64,000 bases of DNA from JACMLD01 sp047602295. Lineage in GTDB: Bacteria; Bacteroidota; Bacteroidia; Chitinophagales; Chitinophagaceae. This document shows, in pieces, positions 25,446-34,247 of the stretch (the first letter of the stretch is position 1; each line of letters starts with the position of its first letter). The notes beneath the pieces are model-generated. The model did not search any database, was not told the DNA's origin, and saw only the letters and a program-made list of their open reading frames with translations. The stretch is taken from the NCBI GenBank assembly GCA_047602295.1, contig JASGHP010000001.1, positions 186,001 through 250,000 on the forward strand, read 5' to 3'. The position numbers and the translations under genes were made by a program.

Positions 25446-27264
25446 ATGTGGATAGCTAATTTAAAAATTGAAAATTTTAGAGGAATTAAAAAAGGCGATA
25501 TCCAATTTTCAAATCACAGCATCATTATTGGTCCCAATAATTCCGGTAAAACAACAATTATTGAAGCATTAGCTCTACTATATGGCAGAGATAAAATGAT
25601 AAGGTCTTTAACAGAACATGACTTTTATGGAAGTGACCCTAAGCCAGCCGATAGAATAAATCTCTTGTCCACGATAGTGGGTTTTCCTAGTCAGAAGCCA
25701 GAAGACAGTAATTGGTTTGGAGAGGGCCGCGCTATTCCAAAGTGGTATGATGCAAAAACTAATAAATTATCTCCAACGCCAAATAAAGATGCAAACCTTT
25801 TAGCATGTCAAATTGCCTTTTCTGCTAGATTTGACAAAACGACTTTGGAGGTTGAGACACTCAGGTATTTTTACGACGGGGACGGAGAGTTTGAAGACGC
25901 TTTTATTGACGATTCTTGTACTCCTTTGTCTAGGAAATTTGCAACAGAGCTAGGCTTCTTTTTGGTTCCTGCCAATCGATTCTTGGGATAAAATCATTTC
26001 ATTCGGCTCAGAATTATTTAGAAGGCTTATTGCTTCGGGAGATGGTCAGCCCGCAGATTCTGTTATAGCTGCACGCGATGGGCTAAGAAACCCATCCAAT
26101 CCGCTTGAATCTGATCCAAATTTGTCAAAATTAGTCGATGATATAAATAACGAGTTTAAAGAGTTCTTTTTAAGTGCTCCGCAATTAAAATTTCGAATTA
26201 CTCATACTGACAGCGATGGCGTTCTTGATTCTGTAATTCCGCATTTTACTCATGCAGACGTTTCACAAATCATTCCATCTAGAAGGCATGGAAACGGATT
26301 AATATCTTTGCAGTGGTTGCTCTTGTTATTGCAATTTGGAAAGAATCGCGCTTCCTCTGCTGAAAATTTTATCATGGCAATAGAAGAGCCAGAACTACAT
26401 ATTCCACCACATACACAACAGAAACTTATTCATAGGCTTCAAGCAGTTTCAAATCAGGCGATTTCAACAACACACTCACCGGCTGTAGCATCAATTGCTG
26501 ATCCAACCGATATATTGGTAATTCATAATAGCAAAGGAGACTTGTCTAGTAAAAGATTACTCGAAAAACCATTGGAGAATTCAGACTCAAACTCGGTTAG
26601 AAAACTATTTCAAATAAATCGAAATTATACGATTTCTGCTTTGATGCATGAGGCGGTACTTATTCCTGAAGGTCGGATTGATTTTGAAATAATGCGATTA
26701 CTTACAAAGGCAGTGGATTTAAGAAAGGGTTGGATTAATAATGGACCGAATGATTTTGGGATTGCCATTGGCTTAGTCCCAACTCATGACGCAGCAGTTA
26801 TAGAAACCTATAAACTGTTTTCGGGGCTACATAACAAAGTTTGCTGCGTAGTTGATGGAGACAAAGAAGGAGAAAATTACATTAAATCTCTTTTGCCACT
26901 AACTACGACAACCACCAAAATTCTTTCTTGGCCAAAAGACTGGTTTATCGAAGATGTTGTTGGATGGATATTAACTGCAAATGAAGCTGATGCTCTATCG
27001 GTTCTTAGCGCAAGCCTTCGTCCCTTCACTAATATCTCAGAATTGGTTTCTTTACTAAAATCCAAAGATAGGAAAGCAAATGGCTTAAAAGAGGACTATT
27101 TGGCGTATGAACTTATTGCTGACGCAATTTATCAAATCAAAGAATGTAATAAAAGAAGTCAAGATTTATTAAATGGAATAACGGCCATCATTTCAAATCA
27201 GCCGTCAAAGCTTTTTATCCAACAACCTTCTCCTAAAGAGAAGGTATATGTTTTTACGCCATGA
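25446..27264 (+). pseudogene. OLD-family ATPase with TOPRIM nuclease domain (Gabija GajA-like), frameshifted at 25978-25982
   Basis: The first frame (25446-25991) has the ABC-type Walker A GPNNSGKT at residues 29-36 and ends FLVPANR then a premature stop. The +1 frame continues without a gap (WDKIISFGSELFRRLIASG), reaching Walker B MAIEEPELHIPP, the switch His (STTHSP) and a C-terminal TOPRIM domain with LIPEGRIDFEIM and VVDGDKEGENY. Full length would be about 606 residues, near GajA size. GajA is a sequence-specific nickase regulated by nucleotides. The stop overlaps the start of the UvrD-like gene (ATGA), the class 2 OLD arrangement. The break is one extra T in GATTCTT; it may be an error or inactivation. 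Confidence 0.82.
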
Positions 27265-28529
27265 AAGTTCATGCTTTTGAAGGTCCAGCCGGATGTGGAA
27301 AAACATTTCAGTTACTAGAACAGCTGAAGGCCCATTTATCACAAAATCCTTTAAAAGAAAATCAGAAAATATTATCTCTGACTTTCATGCACGGCTCGAG
27401 AAGAAGATTAAGCGAGCGATTGTCGCGTATAATGGAATTAAGAAAAAGGTTTGATTGTGCAACAATAGATAGTTTTGCGTATATGTTGTGCAGAAGATGG
27501 AGATCTCTGTCTAAAGCAATAGGGATTTTACCGTGTGATACTGAAGATTACGACAAACAATGCGAAAATGCGGCCCTTCTGTTAAAATATGAATTTGTCA
27601 GAAAATGGGTAAAAAGTAGCTTTCCCATTGTCGTTTTGGACGAAGCACAAGACTTATCTCCTCATCGCCTTGCTATTATTCAGCAGTTGCAACTTGAGCT
27701 AACTATATTAGTAGCTGCAGATGAATTCCAGTGTTTAGCAGAAGAATTGCAACCTAACCCATTTTTGACATGGTTACCCTCTGTTTGTGTTTCTAATATT
27801 CTGACCATACCAAGGAGAACGAATGTTGCTGAACTACTTAAAGCGGCCAATGATTTGCGAGATGGAAAGCCTCCATCTGGCGCTTCTAAAAATTTCAAAA
27901 TTCAATTGGCACCAAGTGCCCCTTTAGCTGCTGCATATGCGCAAAATGCCATAGGCTGGAATAAGGGAAACAGCTTTGCACTTATTACTCCATCGTTTAA
28001 GGGCGGGTTTGCTAAAGAAGTGATCGAAAAAATAGGTCTGAAGGCTTCAAGACAAGGAAACGGGCCATATGCATTTGCTATAGAGCGTTCGGAAGAAGAT
28101 TTGATTAAAGAAATATTTTATAACAAAGTGAAAAATTCGGTCTATTCTATTTCTGAGGCTAAAACACTTATTAAAGAACTTCAACTTTATCCATACACGG
28201 AAACTTTAGTGATTTCTTGGATTATTAAACAACACACACTTTCTGGACTGACGCAAATAAGTCGTGAAGAATTAGAAGTCGCAGTTATTAGAGCGGCGAG
28301 AATTTACAAACAACACGCTGGCTTAATACGAAATCGCTATCTGGCTTTAAGCGTTCATCAAGCCAAAAATCGTGAGTTTGATGGGGTTTTAGTTATTTGG
28401 CCACATACTGCGGCTGGTTCCGAAGAACACAAGCGTAGGTTGCTCTACAATGCGATAACCCGAGCAAAAATCTGGTGTGTAGTTTTGGTTCAAAGCAAGG
28501 CATTGACGGAAAAATCTCCATTTGTTTAG
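27261..28529 (+). CDS. UvrD/Rep-like superfamily 1 helicase (Gabija GajB-like)
   Basis: 422 residues. Walker A is GPAGCGKT at 8-15; VVLDEAQDLSP near residue 128 is motif II, and NILTIPRRTN resembles motif IV. The C-terminal LSVHQAKNREFDGVLVIWP is a motif V-like segment, and RRLLYNAITRAKIWCVVLV is motif VI. It is shorter than full UvrD, lacking most of the 1B/2B domains, as in GajB. Overlap by 4 bp with the OLD-family gene shows they are one translational unit. In Gabija, GajB senses DNA ends and boosts GajA; transfer of that role to this pair is inference. Confidence 0.82.
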   Translation: MKVHAFEGPAGCGKTFQLLEQLKAHLSQNPLKENQKILSLTFMHGSRRRLSERLSRIMELRKRFDCATIDSFAYMLCRRWRSLSKAIGILPCDTEDYDKQCENAALLLKYEFVRKWVKSSFPIVVLDEAQDLSPHRLAIIQQLQLELTILVAADEFQCLAEELQPNPFLTWLPSVCVSNILTIPRRTNVAELLKAANDLRDGKPPSGASKNFKIQLAPSAPLAAAYAQNAIGWNKGNSFALITPSFKGGFAKEVIEKIGLKASRQGNGPYAFAIERSEEDLIKEIFYNKVKNSVYSISEAKTLIKELQLYPYTETLVISWIIKQHTLSGLTQISREELEVAVIRAARIYKQHAGLIRNRYLALSVHQAKNREFDGVLVIWPHTAAGSEEHKRRLLYNAITRAKIWCVVLVQSKALTEKSPFV

Positions 28530-28907
28530 TACTAGAATTTGAGGTCGTAGTTGCAAAAATAAACTCTTCAGCTATAATGATGACTAACCCACGTTATCGA
28601 ATAATGGGGGCAAAAAAGGGACTTAAAAACTAGTCTGTTACTCAACTATATTTTAGAAACATAGACTTAAAAATGGTACTAATAATCGGCTCGGGCCACC
28701 ATTCTTATATTTCACCAGCATTATTTATGCTTATTCAGATGCGAAATATTCAATATTCGCAAGCACTTTTCTGCACAGTTTTCTTATCCGCAATTTCTCC
28801 CAGACAACCAGCATTATTCAAATCTGGGGGCAAAATGGGGGCATTAAATCCCCATGCAAAGAACTATGCCCCCATTTCACACGTCCAAGCAATGAAAGGA
28901 ATGACAA
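28530..28907. other. Integrase-binding region with four TGGGGGCA octamers
   Basis: This 378-bp stretch has no convincing gene. TGGGGGCA occurs at 28605-28612, 28825-28832 and 28836-28843, and its inverse TGCCCCCA at 28867-28874; the last two lie in a 12-bp inverted repeat AAATGGGGGCAT/ATGCCCCCATTT. Repeats of this G5 kind are typical just upstream of P4-type integrase genes, so this is probably the attP-like arm region of the next gene. Confidence 0.6.
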
Positions 28908-30122
28908 ATGCCCCTGACAGATATGCAATGCAAAACTGCAAAGCCGAGAATCAAGCCCTATAAGCTTTCTGATGGCGGAGGATTGTACTTGGAAATCGCC
29001 GTATCGGGTGGGAAATACTGGCGACAGAAATATCGAATTTTTGGAAAAGAAAAACGTCTTACCCACGGAGCATATCCCGAACTATCTTTGCTGGATGCCC
29101 GATTGAAAGCGCTAGCAGCAAAAAAAGAACTGAAGAACGGAATTGATCCGGCAATCATTCGTCTTGAGGCAACACAATTGGCAAAAGCAAACCAGCCGAA
29201 AACTTTCGAGCAACTTGCCAACGAATGGGTTTCAAGACAGAACCATGTATGGACAGCCCGCTATACACAGTCAATCAAGTTCCGGTTAGAAAAATATGCA
29301 CTCAGAGAAATCGGTAGTTATCCTGTAAGACGAATAACTTCCCCAATTATGTTGGCGTGTCTTCAGCAGATCGAAAAAAAGTCACCAGAAACAACACGTC
29401 GCATTAAAGCACTTTGCAGCAACATCTTTAAGTATGGAATTGCTACAGGACAAAATGATATAGACCCGACATTTGGACTTGAAGCTGCGTTAAAAAAATA
29501 TCGTAAAGGTCACTACGCTTCATTATCGGTGGACGAGTTTCCAACCTTGCTGATGAAGATGCATGAGTATAGAGACCGTATCTCACGTCAAACATTTCTG
29601 GCATTAAATCTACTACTTTTAACCTTTGTTCGAACTGGTGAATTGATTGAAGCGCGACGCAACGAATTCAATCTAGAAAGCAAAATGTGGATCATTCCTG
29701 CGGAAAGAATGAAGATGCGATTACCCCACATGGTACCCTTATCGAATCAGTCAATAAAAATTATTCGAGAAATGCTCACGTTTTATCCGAATAGCGAATT
29801 CCTATTTCCGAGCTACTCGAACTGGAAGAAGCCGATGTCGAAAAACACGATGCTGATTGCAATTAAAAGGATGGGGTTTAACGGGCGAATGACAGGTCAT
29901 GGATTTCGGTCGCTTGCTTTGGGATTACTGAAAGAAAAGCTTTCATATTCCCATGAGATAGCGGATAGACAGCTTGCTCATGTTCCCAAAAATAGTGTTG
30001 ATAGAGCCTATGACCGCGCCCAATTTTTGCCCCAAAGAGTAGAGATGATGCAGAAATATGCAGACTACATTGATGAAGTGTACATTCAATCTGTTGTCAA
30101 GAAATTGAATGAAAAAATCTGA
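28908..30122 (+). CDS. P4-type tyrosine integrase (DUF4102 N-terminal domain)
   Basis: 404 residues. The N-terminal DUF4102/Integrase_DNA_bind domain is clear (YKLSDGGGLYLEIAVSGGKYWRQKYRIFGKEKRLTHGAYPELSLLDAR, of which the GGGL and Y-P-LSL-AR parts are diagnostic). A SAM-like core-binding domain and a catalytic domain follow, with Arg in FVRTGELIEA, His-x-x-Arg in GHGFRSLALGLL, a His in QLAHVPKNS and the nucleophile Tyr in RAYDRAQFL. These integrases usually drive islands into tRNA genes in Proteobacteria. Here it lies in the middle of a larger element, with G-rich octamers upstream and no second att repeat found, so it may mark an older nested island. Converges on abiEii with an 11-bp gap. 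Confidence 0.92.
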   Translation: MPLTDMQCKTAKPRIKPYKLSDGGGLYLEIAVSGGKYWRQKYRIFGKEKRLTHGAYPELSLLDARLKALAAKKELKNGIDPAIIRLEATQLAKANQPKTFEQLANEWVSRQNHVWTARYTQSIKFRLEKYALREIGSYPVRRITSPIMLACLQQIEKKSPETTRRIKALCSNIFKYGIATGQNDIDPTFGLEAALKKYRKGHYASLSVDEFPTLLMKMHEYRDRISRQTFLALNLLLLTFVRTGELIEARRNEFNLESKMWIIPAERMKMRLPHMVPLSNQSIKIIREMLTFYPNSEFLFPSYSNWKKPMSKNTMLIAIKRMGFNGRMTGHGFRSLALGLLKEKLSYSHEIADRQLAHVPKNSVDRAYDRAQFLPQRVEMMQKYADYIDEVYIQSVVKKLNEKI

Positions 30123-30133
30123 ATAAAGTATTT

Positions 30134-31081
30134 CTAAAGCTTGTCGGCAAAAGATCTAATTCGTTCTAATATTTCATCAAAGAAAGGTTGACCCTTATAG
30201 TATAATGCAGCGGTCGCTTTGTATCGCTGTGCAAAATCTGATTTAATTTTCTCGTTCGATAAGATGAAGGCTTCATTCTGAGCAATTGGAATTTCATAGT
30301 CTACTTTAGGAAATCTCGCCTTTTTATGAATTTGATAGTCCTCTGTTTTAATAAAATCCTGAACCATTTTTTCATTGAGCAGGCAATAGACGTCATAGTA
30401 TTGCCTCATAAAATTTGGATTTGGTTCACCCGTTTCTTGTTCCTTTCTATACTTCGTAGCTATTGTCTGAAGCTTTTCTACGAAGGTATACGCCGGATGG
30501 TAACACGGAACATCTATCGCACGATTGTCGATGATCTGAATCTTTGTGTTAGTGACGGCCTTATCATATGCCCATGAGCTGATTGTTACGGGCTTGAATG
30601 GAGTCACTGTATCAAATCCGGCTTCAAGCAATATACCTTCTTTCACTCCTTCGACAGGTGTTGTGAAACTTTCATATAACAATCTTATACCACCGCTGCG
30701 GTAATATTTATCATCAAAATCGGTATCTCTCTTGGCCGAGATAATTCCGTGAATTTTTATATCATTAGCAAGCTGGTCATAAAATAATTTTCGCTTTTCG
30801 ACATGCGAATCTTTTGTACTTTTCTCGTTTATACCTAGTGCAGGATCAGGCTTGATATAAATATCAATATCCTCGGAAAATCGGTTGATGATTTTATAAG
30901 CTTTAGAAAGAGATGTGCCACCTTTTAATTTGAAATCGAATTTTTGCTTTTGTAGCCCATACAGCACATGCATCAACCAATAATCTTTCTCTACAAGAAA
31001 CGCCAAAATTCCTGTTTCTTCTTCTATGATATTGAGAAGGTCAGGAAAATCTTTGCGTTCGTGAAGATAAGTTGCAGCCAT
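30134..31081 (-). CDS. abiEii: AbiEii-type nucleotidyltransferase toxin
   Basis: 315 residues of the nucleotidyl transferase AbiEii/AbiGii family (PF08843). LKGGTSLSKAYKIINRFSEDIDIYI carries the GS-x(n)-SxDID polymerase-beta signature with the catalytic Asp pair. A helical C-terminal region follows (FVEKLQTIATKYR, NPNFMRQYYDVYCL). Known AbiEii toxins transfer nucleotides to tRNA and cause abortive infection or growth arrest. The ATG overlaps the stop of the upstream AbiEi antitoxin gene by one base, the usual bicistronic layout. Confidence 0.9.
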   Translation of the reverse strand: MAATYLHERKDFPDLLNIIEEETGILAFLVEKDYWLMHVLYGLQKQKFDFKLKGGTSLSKAYKIINRFSEDIDIYIKPDPALGINEKSTKDSHVEKRKLFYDQLANDIKIHGIISAKRDTDFDDKYYRSGGIRLLYESFTTPVEGVKEGILLEAGFDTVTPFKPVTISSWAYDKAVTNTKIQIIDNRAIDVPCYHPAYTFVEKLQTIATKYRKEQETGEPNPNFMRQYYDVYCLLNEKMVQDFIKTEDYQIHKKARFPKVDYEIPIAQNEAFILSNEKIKSDFAQRYKATAALYYKGQPFFDEILERIRSFADKL

Positions 31082-31671
31082 TATGCGTATTCTCTTATAT
31101 TTTCTAATGTGGGTGTAAGAAGCTTTTTGGTTTTTACACTTCCGTAATCAGATAAATTTTTTTTGAGCCTTTGTGCGTCCATTGTTTTCATTTTGTTGGC
31201 TACTTTTTCCAATACTACTCGCGGTTCTTCAGCAAGATTGTCAAGATTGTTGACAAGATCGACTAACAAAAATTCAGTTGTCATTTTCTTTGGAAAATGA
31301 GGTTTTACCCGAAATGAAAAACTTCTATTTCCCAGTTTAAAATCACCATGACGTTTATGGTTATATACAACACGTTTGTTATATAACTGAGTAGTTCCGA
31401 CACCTAAACTATTATAAGCATTAGGAGACGTTACAAGAAAGCGATCGTCTTTCAAAAATGTTCGCACTAACGTCTCTTCATCAGCAGGGGCATCACCAAA
31501 AGCGGTCTGCTTCGGATAATAATAAACGCCATTAGACAACTTCTTGAGCGTGCCATCTTGTACAAGCTCATGAACATGACGATCTACTGCCTTCGACCAT
31601 TTAGCCAAGTCAGTTCGGCGATAAACCTGCCCACGTTTTAAATGCGATTTTAAAGTCTCTAGTTTGTTCAT
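31081..31671 (-). CDS. abiEi: AbiEi-type antitoxin/transcriptional regulator
   Basis: 196 residues. The N-terminal winged-helix segment (LKRGQVYRRTDLAKWSKAVDRHVHELVQDGTLKKLSNGVYY) is typical of AbiEi/DUF6088 antitoxins, followed by a C-terminal domain ending LLTPTLENIREYA. AbiEi proteins neutralise AbiEii without stable contact and repress their own promoter; the AT-rich gap 31672-31947 upstream is the likely operator-promoter region. It is immediately upstream of and coupled to abiEii. Confidence 0.85.
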   Translation of the reverse strand: MNKLETLKSHLKRGQVYRRTDLAKWSKAVDRHVHELVQDGTLKKLSNGVYYYPKQTAFGDAPADEETLVRTFLKDDRFLVTSPNAYNSLGVGTTQLYNKRVVYNHKRHGDFKLGNRSFSFRVKPHFPKKMTTEFLLVDLVNNLDNLAEEPRVVLEKVANKMKTMDAQRLKKNLSDYGSVKTKKLLTPTLENIREYA

Positions 31672-31947
31672 ATTCTTAAATCCCTGTACAAAAATAACAT
31701 AAAATCAATTAAATGCAAGTAAATTTATTGAAAATTCATGCAAAAAACTAATTTATTATATTATATATCAATGTATTATATGAAATTATCCAAATAATCT
31801 TTGAATATGATTAAGCGTGATTATCTGTTATTAATAGGTCGAAATTCCTATTGCAGTCCCCCTATCCTTACTATAAAAAGGACATTATTCCTATCCTACG
31901 AAAGTGTTTCGGAATATTGGTTATCCAATCTATTAGGAGAAATATTT

Positions 31948-32139
31948 ATGCGAGAAACAGATTCAGAACCACTCTTAAGTCGAAAAGCCGCTGCTAAATA
32001 CATGGGCGTAAGTGCGGGTACACTTGCTGTCTGGGACTGCACTAAACGTTATGACCTAAAGCCACGCAAATCAGGTCGAAAAGTTGTCTATCGCAAAGCA
32101 GACCTTGATAAATTTCTTGAGCGCCAATTAGAAAAATAA
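31948..32139 (+). CDS. Excisionase-like helix-turn-helix protein (HTH_17 type)
   Basis: 63 residues from the ATG at 31948, chosen because AGGAGA (31935-31940) stands 7 bp upstream; a longer frame from 31801 has no such site and no conserved residues. LSRKAAAKYMGVSAGTLAVWDCTKRYDLKPRKSGRKVVYRKADLDKFL is the MerR-like excisionase domain, with a helix-turn-helix then a small wing. Such proteins control excision or transcription in mobile elements. It is followed after 54 bp by the primase-like gene. Confidence 0.8.
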   Translation: MRETDSEPLLSRKAAAKYMGVSAGTLAVWDCTKRYDLKPRKSGRKVVYRKADLDKFLERQLEK

Positions 32140-32193
32140 TTTTTTAGAATCTTAAGACTTTCAGCATCCATCGTCGCATTAAGGGAGTCCTCG

Positions 32194-33096
32194 ATGAACA
32201 TCGAACAGGCTAAGTCTATTCCGTTGTCTAAAATAATTGAGACATTAGGTCGCAAGCCGATAAAATCCACCGGAAAACAATCTTGGTATATTTCACCATG
32301 GCGCGACGAGCAAACAGCAAGTCTCCACGTTCACAACGATAACAATTGGTGGTTTGATTTCGGCATTGGTGTCGGTGGGAATAGTATTTCATTTGTACAG
32401 CAATATTTGAAAGCCAATCATCAACCCAATGCTATTTCAGATGCATTACATTGGCTGGAGAATACAGCGAGCCACTTGCCAATTATTACAGAAACAATTA
32501 AAAAGCCGCTGCAAAAATCCGATCAAACATTAACTGTTAAAAGCGTTAAGCAGATTAAGCATCGAGCACTAATTCATTATCTTGAAAAACGTGGAATTCC
32601 GCTATCCGTAGCGAATGGAATTCTAAAAGAAGTTCGGATATGCAATAGCAACACCAACAAAAATATTTTTGCGCTTGGTTTGCTAAATGAAGATGATGGA
32701 TATGAAATTAGAAACCCGCTAATAAAAATATGTGTTGGAAAAAAATCGTTGAGTTTTATCCGAGGCTCAAATCACAAACCAGATAATATACACATCTTCG
32801 AAGGCTTCATGGATTATCTGTCGATAATTACGCAGCGTAATGGAAAGAAATTAAAGGATGATAGTATTATTCTAAATTCAGTTTCTTGCATACAGAAGTC
32901 ATTTGCTTACATAAAGGGCTATGGTTATAAAACTGCCTATACATGGATGGATAATGACGAAGCCGGAAAAAACGCAACTGCAATACTGAATGAATTTTTC
33001 AAAAGCGAGGAAAGTATTGAACATAGCCCGATGAATAAGCTTTATGTGCCTTATAAAGATGTCAACGCTTGGCACATGCATAAACTTGAACTATAG
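32194..33096 (+). CDS. Primase-like protein with degenerate CHC2 and TOPRIM domains
   Basis: 300 residues. The N-terminal part (WYISPWRDEQTASLHVHNDNNWWFDFG..GGNSISF) follows the CHC2 zinc-finger primase pattern but has no cysteines, as in many Bacteroidota mobile-element primases. The C-terminal TOPRIM half has IHIFEGFMDYLSI with the catalytic Glu, and AYTWMDNDEAGKNA with the DxD pair. It probably primes replication of the excised or transferred element strand. AAGGGAG 8 bp upstream supports the start. Confidence 0.85.
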   Translation: MNIEQAKSIPLSKIIETLGRKPIKSTGKQSWYISPWRDEQTASLHVHNDNNWWFDFGIGVGGNSISFVQQYLKANHQPNAISDALHWLENTASHLPIITETIKKPLQKSDQTLTVKSVKQIKHRALIHYLEKRGIPLSVANGILKEVRICNSNTNKNIFALGLLNEDDGYEIRNPLIKICVGKKSLSFIRGSNHKPDNIHIFEGFMDYLSIITQRNGKKLKDDSIILNSVSCIQKSFAYIKGYGYKTAYTWMDNDEAGKNATAILNEFFKSEESIEHSPMNKLYVPYKDVNAWHMHKLEL

Positions 33097-33576
33097 GTGT
33101 GGCGCGTGTTAGTCGAAAATAACAGATCACTTTTTTCAATCACAGAAATAGAACTAACCTATCGTAATAAAATTAAACCATCAGAGCGCAGAAAGATTAC
33201 CAGTTCGGATTGTTCCTATGATGTTTTTCTGCTTGCATGGGATATGAATAAGATAGAGTTGGTCGAGCAATTTATGATTATGTTGCTTGATCGAAATAAT
33301 ACTTGCTTGGGAATAGCCAATCTGGCAACGGGAGGTGTATCAGCCTGTCTTGTTGACCCGAAAGTGATTTTTGCAACCGCTATTAAAGCAAAAGCATCCG
33401 GTCTCATCATGGCTCACAATCATCCGTCCGGAAGCATTAAACCAAGCAACGCGGATATTCTGCTTACCAGTAAAGTAAATAATGGAGGAAAAATACTTGA
33501 TATATCAGTACTAGATCATCTCATTATTACTCCTCATGCTTATTATTCTTTTGCAGACGAAGGTCTCATGCCATGA
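33097..33576 (+). CDS. RadC-like JAB/MPN-domain protein
   Basis: 159 residues starting at GTG directly after the primase stop, so coupled. The core LGIANLATGGVSACLVDPKVIFATAI..GLIMAHNHPSGSIKPSNADI has the JAMM motif (HxH-x7-SxxD) of RadC. DISVLDHLIITPHAYYSFADEGLM is the conserved RadC end. The N-terminal helix-hairpin-helix of chromosomal RadC is missing, as usual for element-borne copies. Function unproven; such genes sit with primases and anti-restriction genes on mobile DNA. The 3' end overlaps the convergent HTH gene by 34 bp. Confidence 0.87.
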   Translation: MWRVLVENNRSLFSITEIELTYRNKIKPSERRKITSSDCSYDVFLLAWDMNKIELVEQFMIMLLDRNNTCLGIANLATGGVSACLVDPKVIFATAIKAKASGLIMAHNHPSGSIKPSNADILLTSKVNNGGKILDISVLDHLIITPHAYYSFADEGLMP

Positions 33577-33860
33577 TTATAACGCTTTTTTGCAAAAGGT
33601 TCTTTTGCATATGCTTCTAAGTATTCATACAGAGATTCCCTATCATAAAGAATGATTCTTCTCTCGGGATGAGAAAACCGGATAACTCCATCATCTCTTA
33701 GTTTTTGTAAAGTCGTTTTGCTTTTGATTCCCAAAATAGCCATAGCTTCTGCAGGAGTAACCCACTTCTCAATTTTCTGCGAATAATGTTGATCCAAATG
33801 TTGAATAACTTGGCGCAACAATTCGTAAAATGCTTTTTCTTCAATACTAATTACCTGCAT
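33543..33860 (-). CDS. Helix-turn-helix DNA-binding protein (excisionase/MerR-like)
   Basis: 105 residues. WVTPAEAMAILGIKSKTTLQKLRDDGVIRFSHPERRIILYDRESLYEYLE is the HTH_17-type domain found in element excisionases and regulators, preceded by a coiled-coil-like N-terminal helix. It is last in the leftward mobilization operon, 3 bp after the 127-residue gene. Likely regulates excision or transfer of the element (inference). Confidence 0.82.
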   Translation of the reverse strand: MQVISIEEKAFYELLRQVIQHLDQHYSQKIEKWVTPAEAMAILGIKSKTTLQKLRDDGVIRFSHPERRIILYDRESLYEYLEAYAKEPFAKKRYNHGMRPSSAKE

Positions 33861-33863
33861 ATA

Positions 33864-34247
33864 CTAGCTTTTACTTGTTACCTGAATTTCATTTACAATT
33901 GGTTTGTCGCCTTCAACAAGAGAATTATACCGCACGTCTTTACAAATTATCCTTTGAGGTAATTGCTGATCGAATGCTTCAAAAAGCTTGTCCATTCTCA
34001 AACCTGAAAGTGTTATCAGATGTGAGCTAAATCCAAGCAGGAGTGTGGACTGATCTGCATGGTATTCATGCCAGATAAAGAAATTATAATTCAAAGAAAG
34101 ACATGAGCCATTCAAATGCACAAAAGAAATCTTTCGGTCATTCCCGGAAGCCGCATGCAGAATAACGCTTTCTGATCCACCGTCCTTTTCCGGTGCGTTA
34201 TTACGCATCTGATCAAACTTTAAATTATAGAGTTGGCTCATAAGCAT
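33864..34247 (-). CDS. Hypothetical protein downstream of relaxase
   Basis: 127 residues, no family recognised. Two possible starts (34247 and 34241); both lie within the last codons of the relaxase gene, so translation is coupled. The sequence is mixed alpha/beta without signal or membrane segments. Genes of this size and position are common in Bacteroidota MobF-type elements, which suggests an accessory role in mobilization or regulation, but that rests on position alone. Confidence 0.65.
   Translation of the reverse strand: MLMSQLYNLKFDQMRNNAPEKDGGSESVILHAASGNDRKISFVHLNGSCLSLNYNFFIWHEYHADQSTLLLGFSSHLITLSGLRMDKLFEAFDQQLPQRIICKDVRYNSLVEGDKPIVNEIQVTSKS

Noticed and set aside
25446..27264. 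Two separate genes (ATPase fragment plus TOPRIM protein)
   Set aside because: The 130-bp gap is open in the second frame and continues the family sequence; a single frameshifted gene explains it better.
28673..28963. Frame as a small gene before the P4-type integrase
   Set aside because: Overlaps the integrase start and the TGGGGGCA repeats; composition not protein-like.
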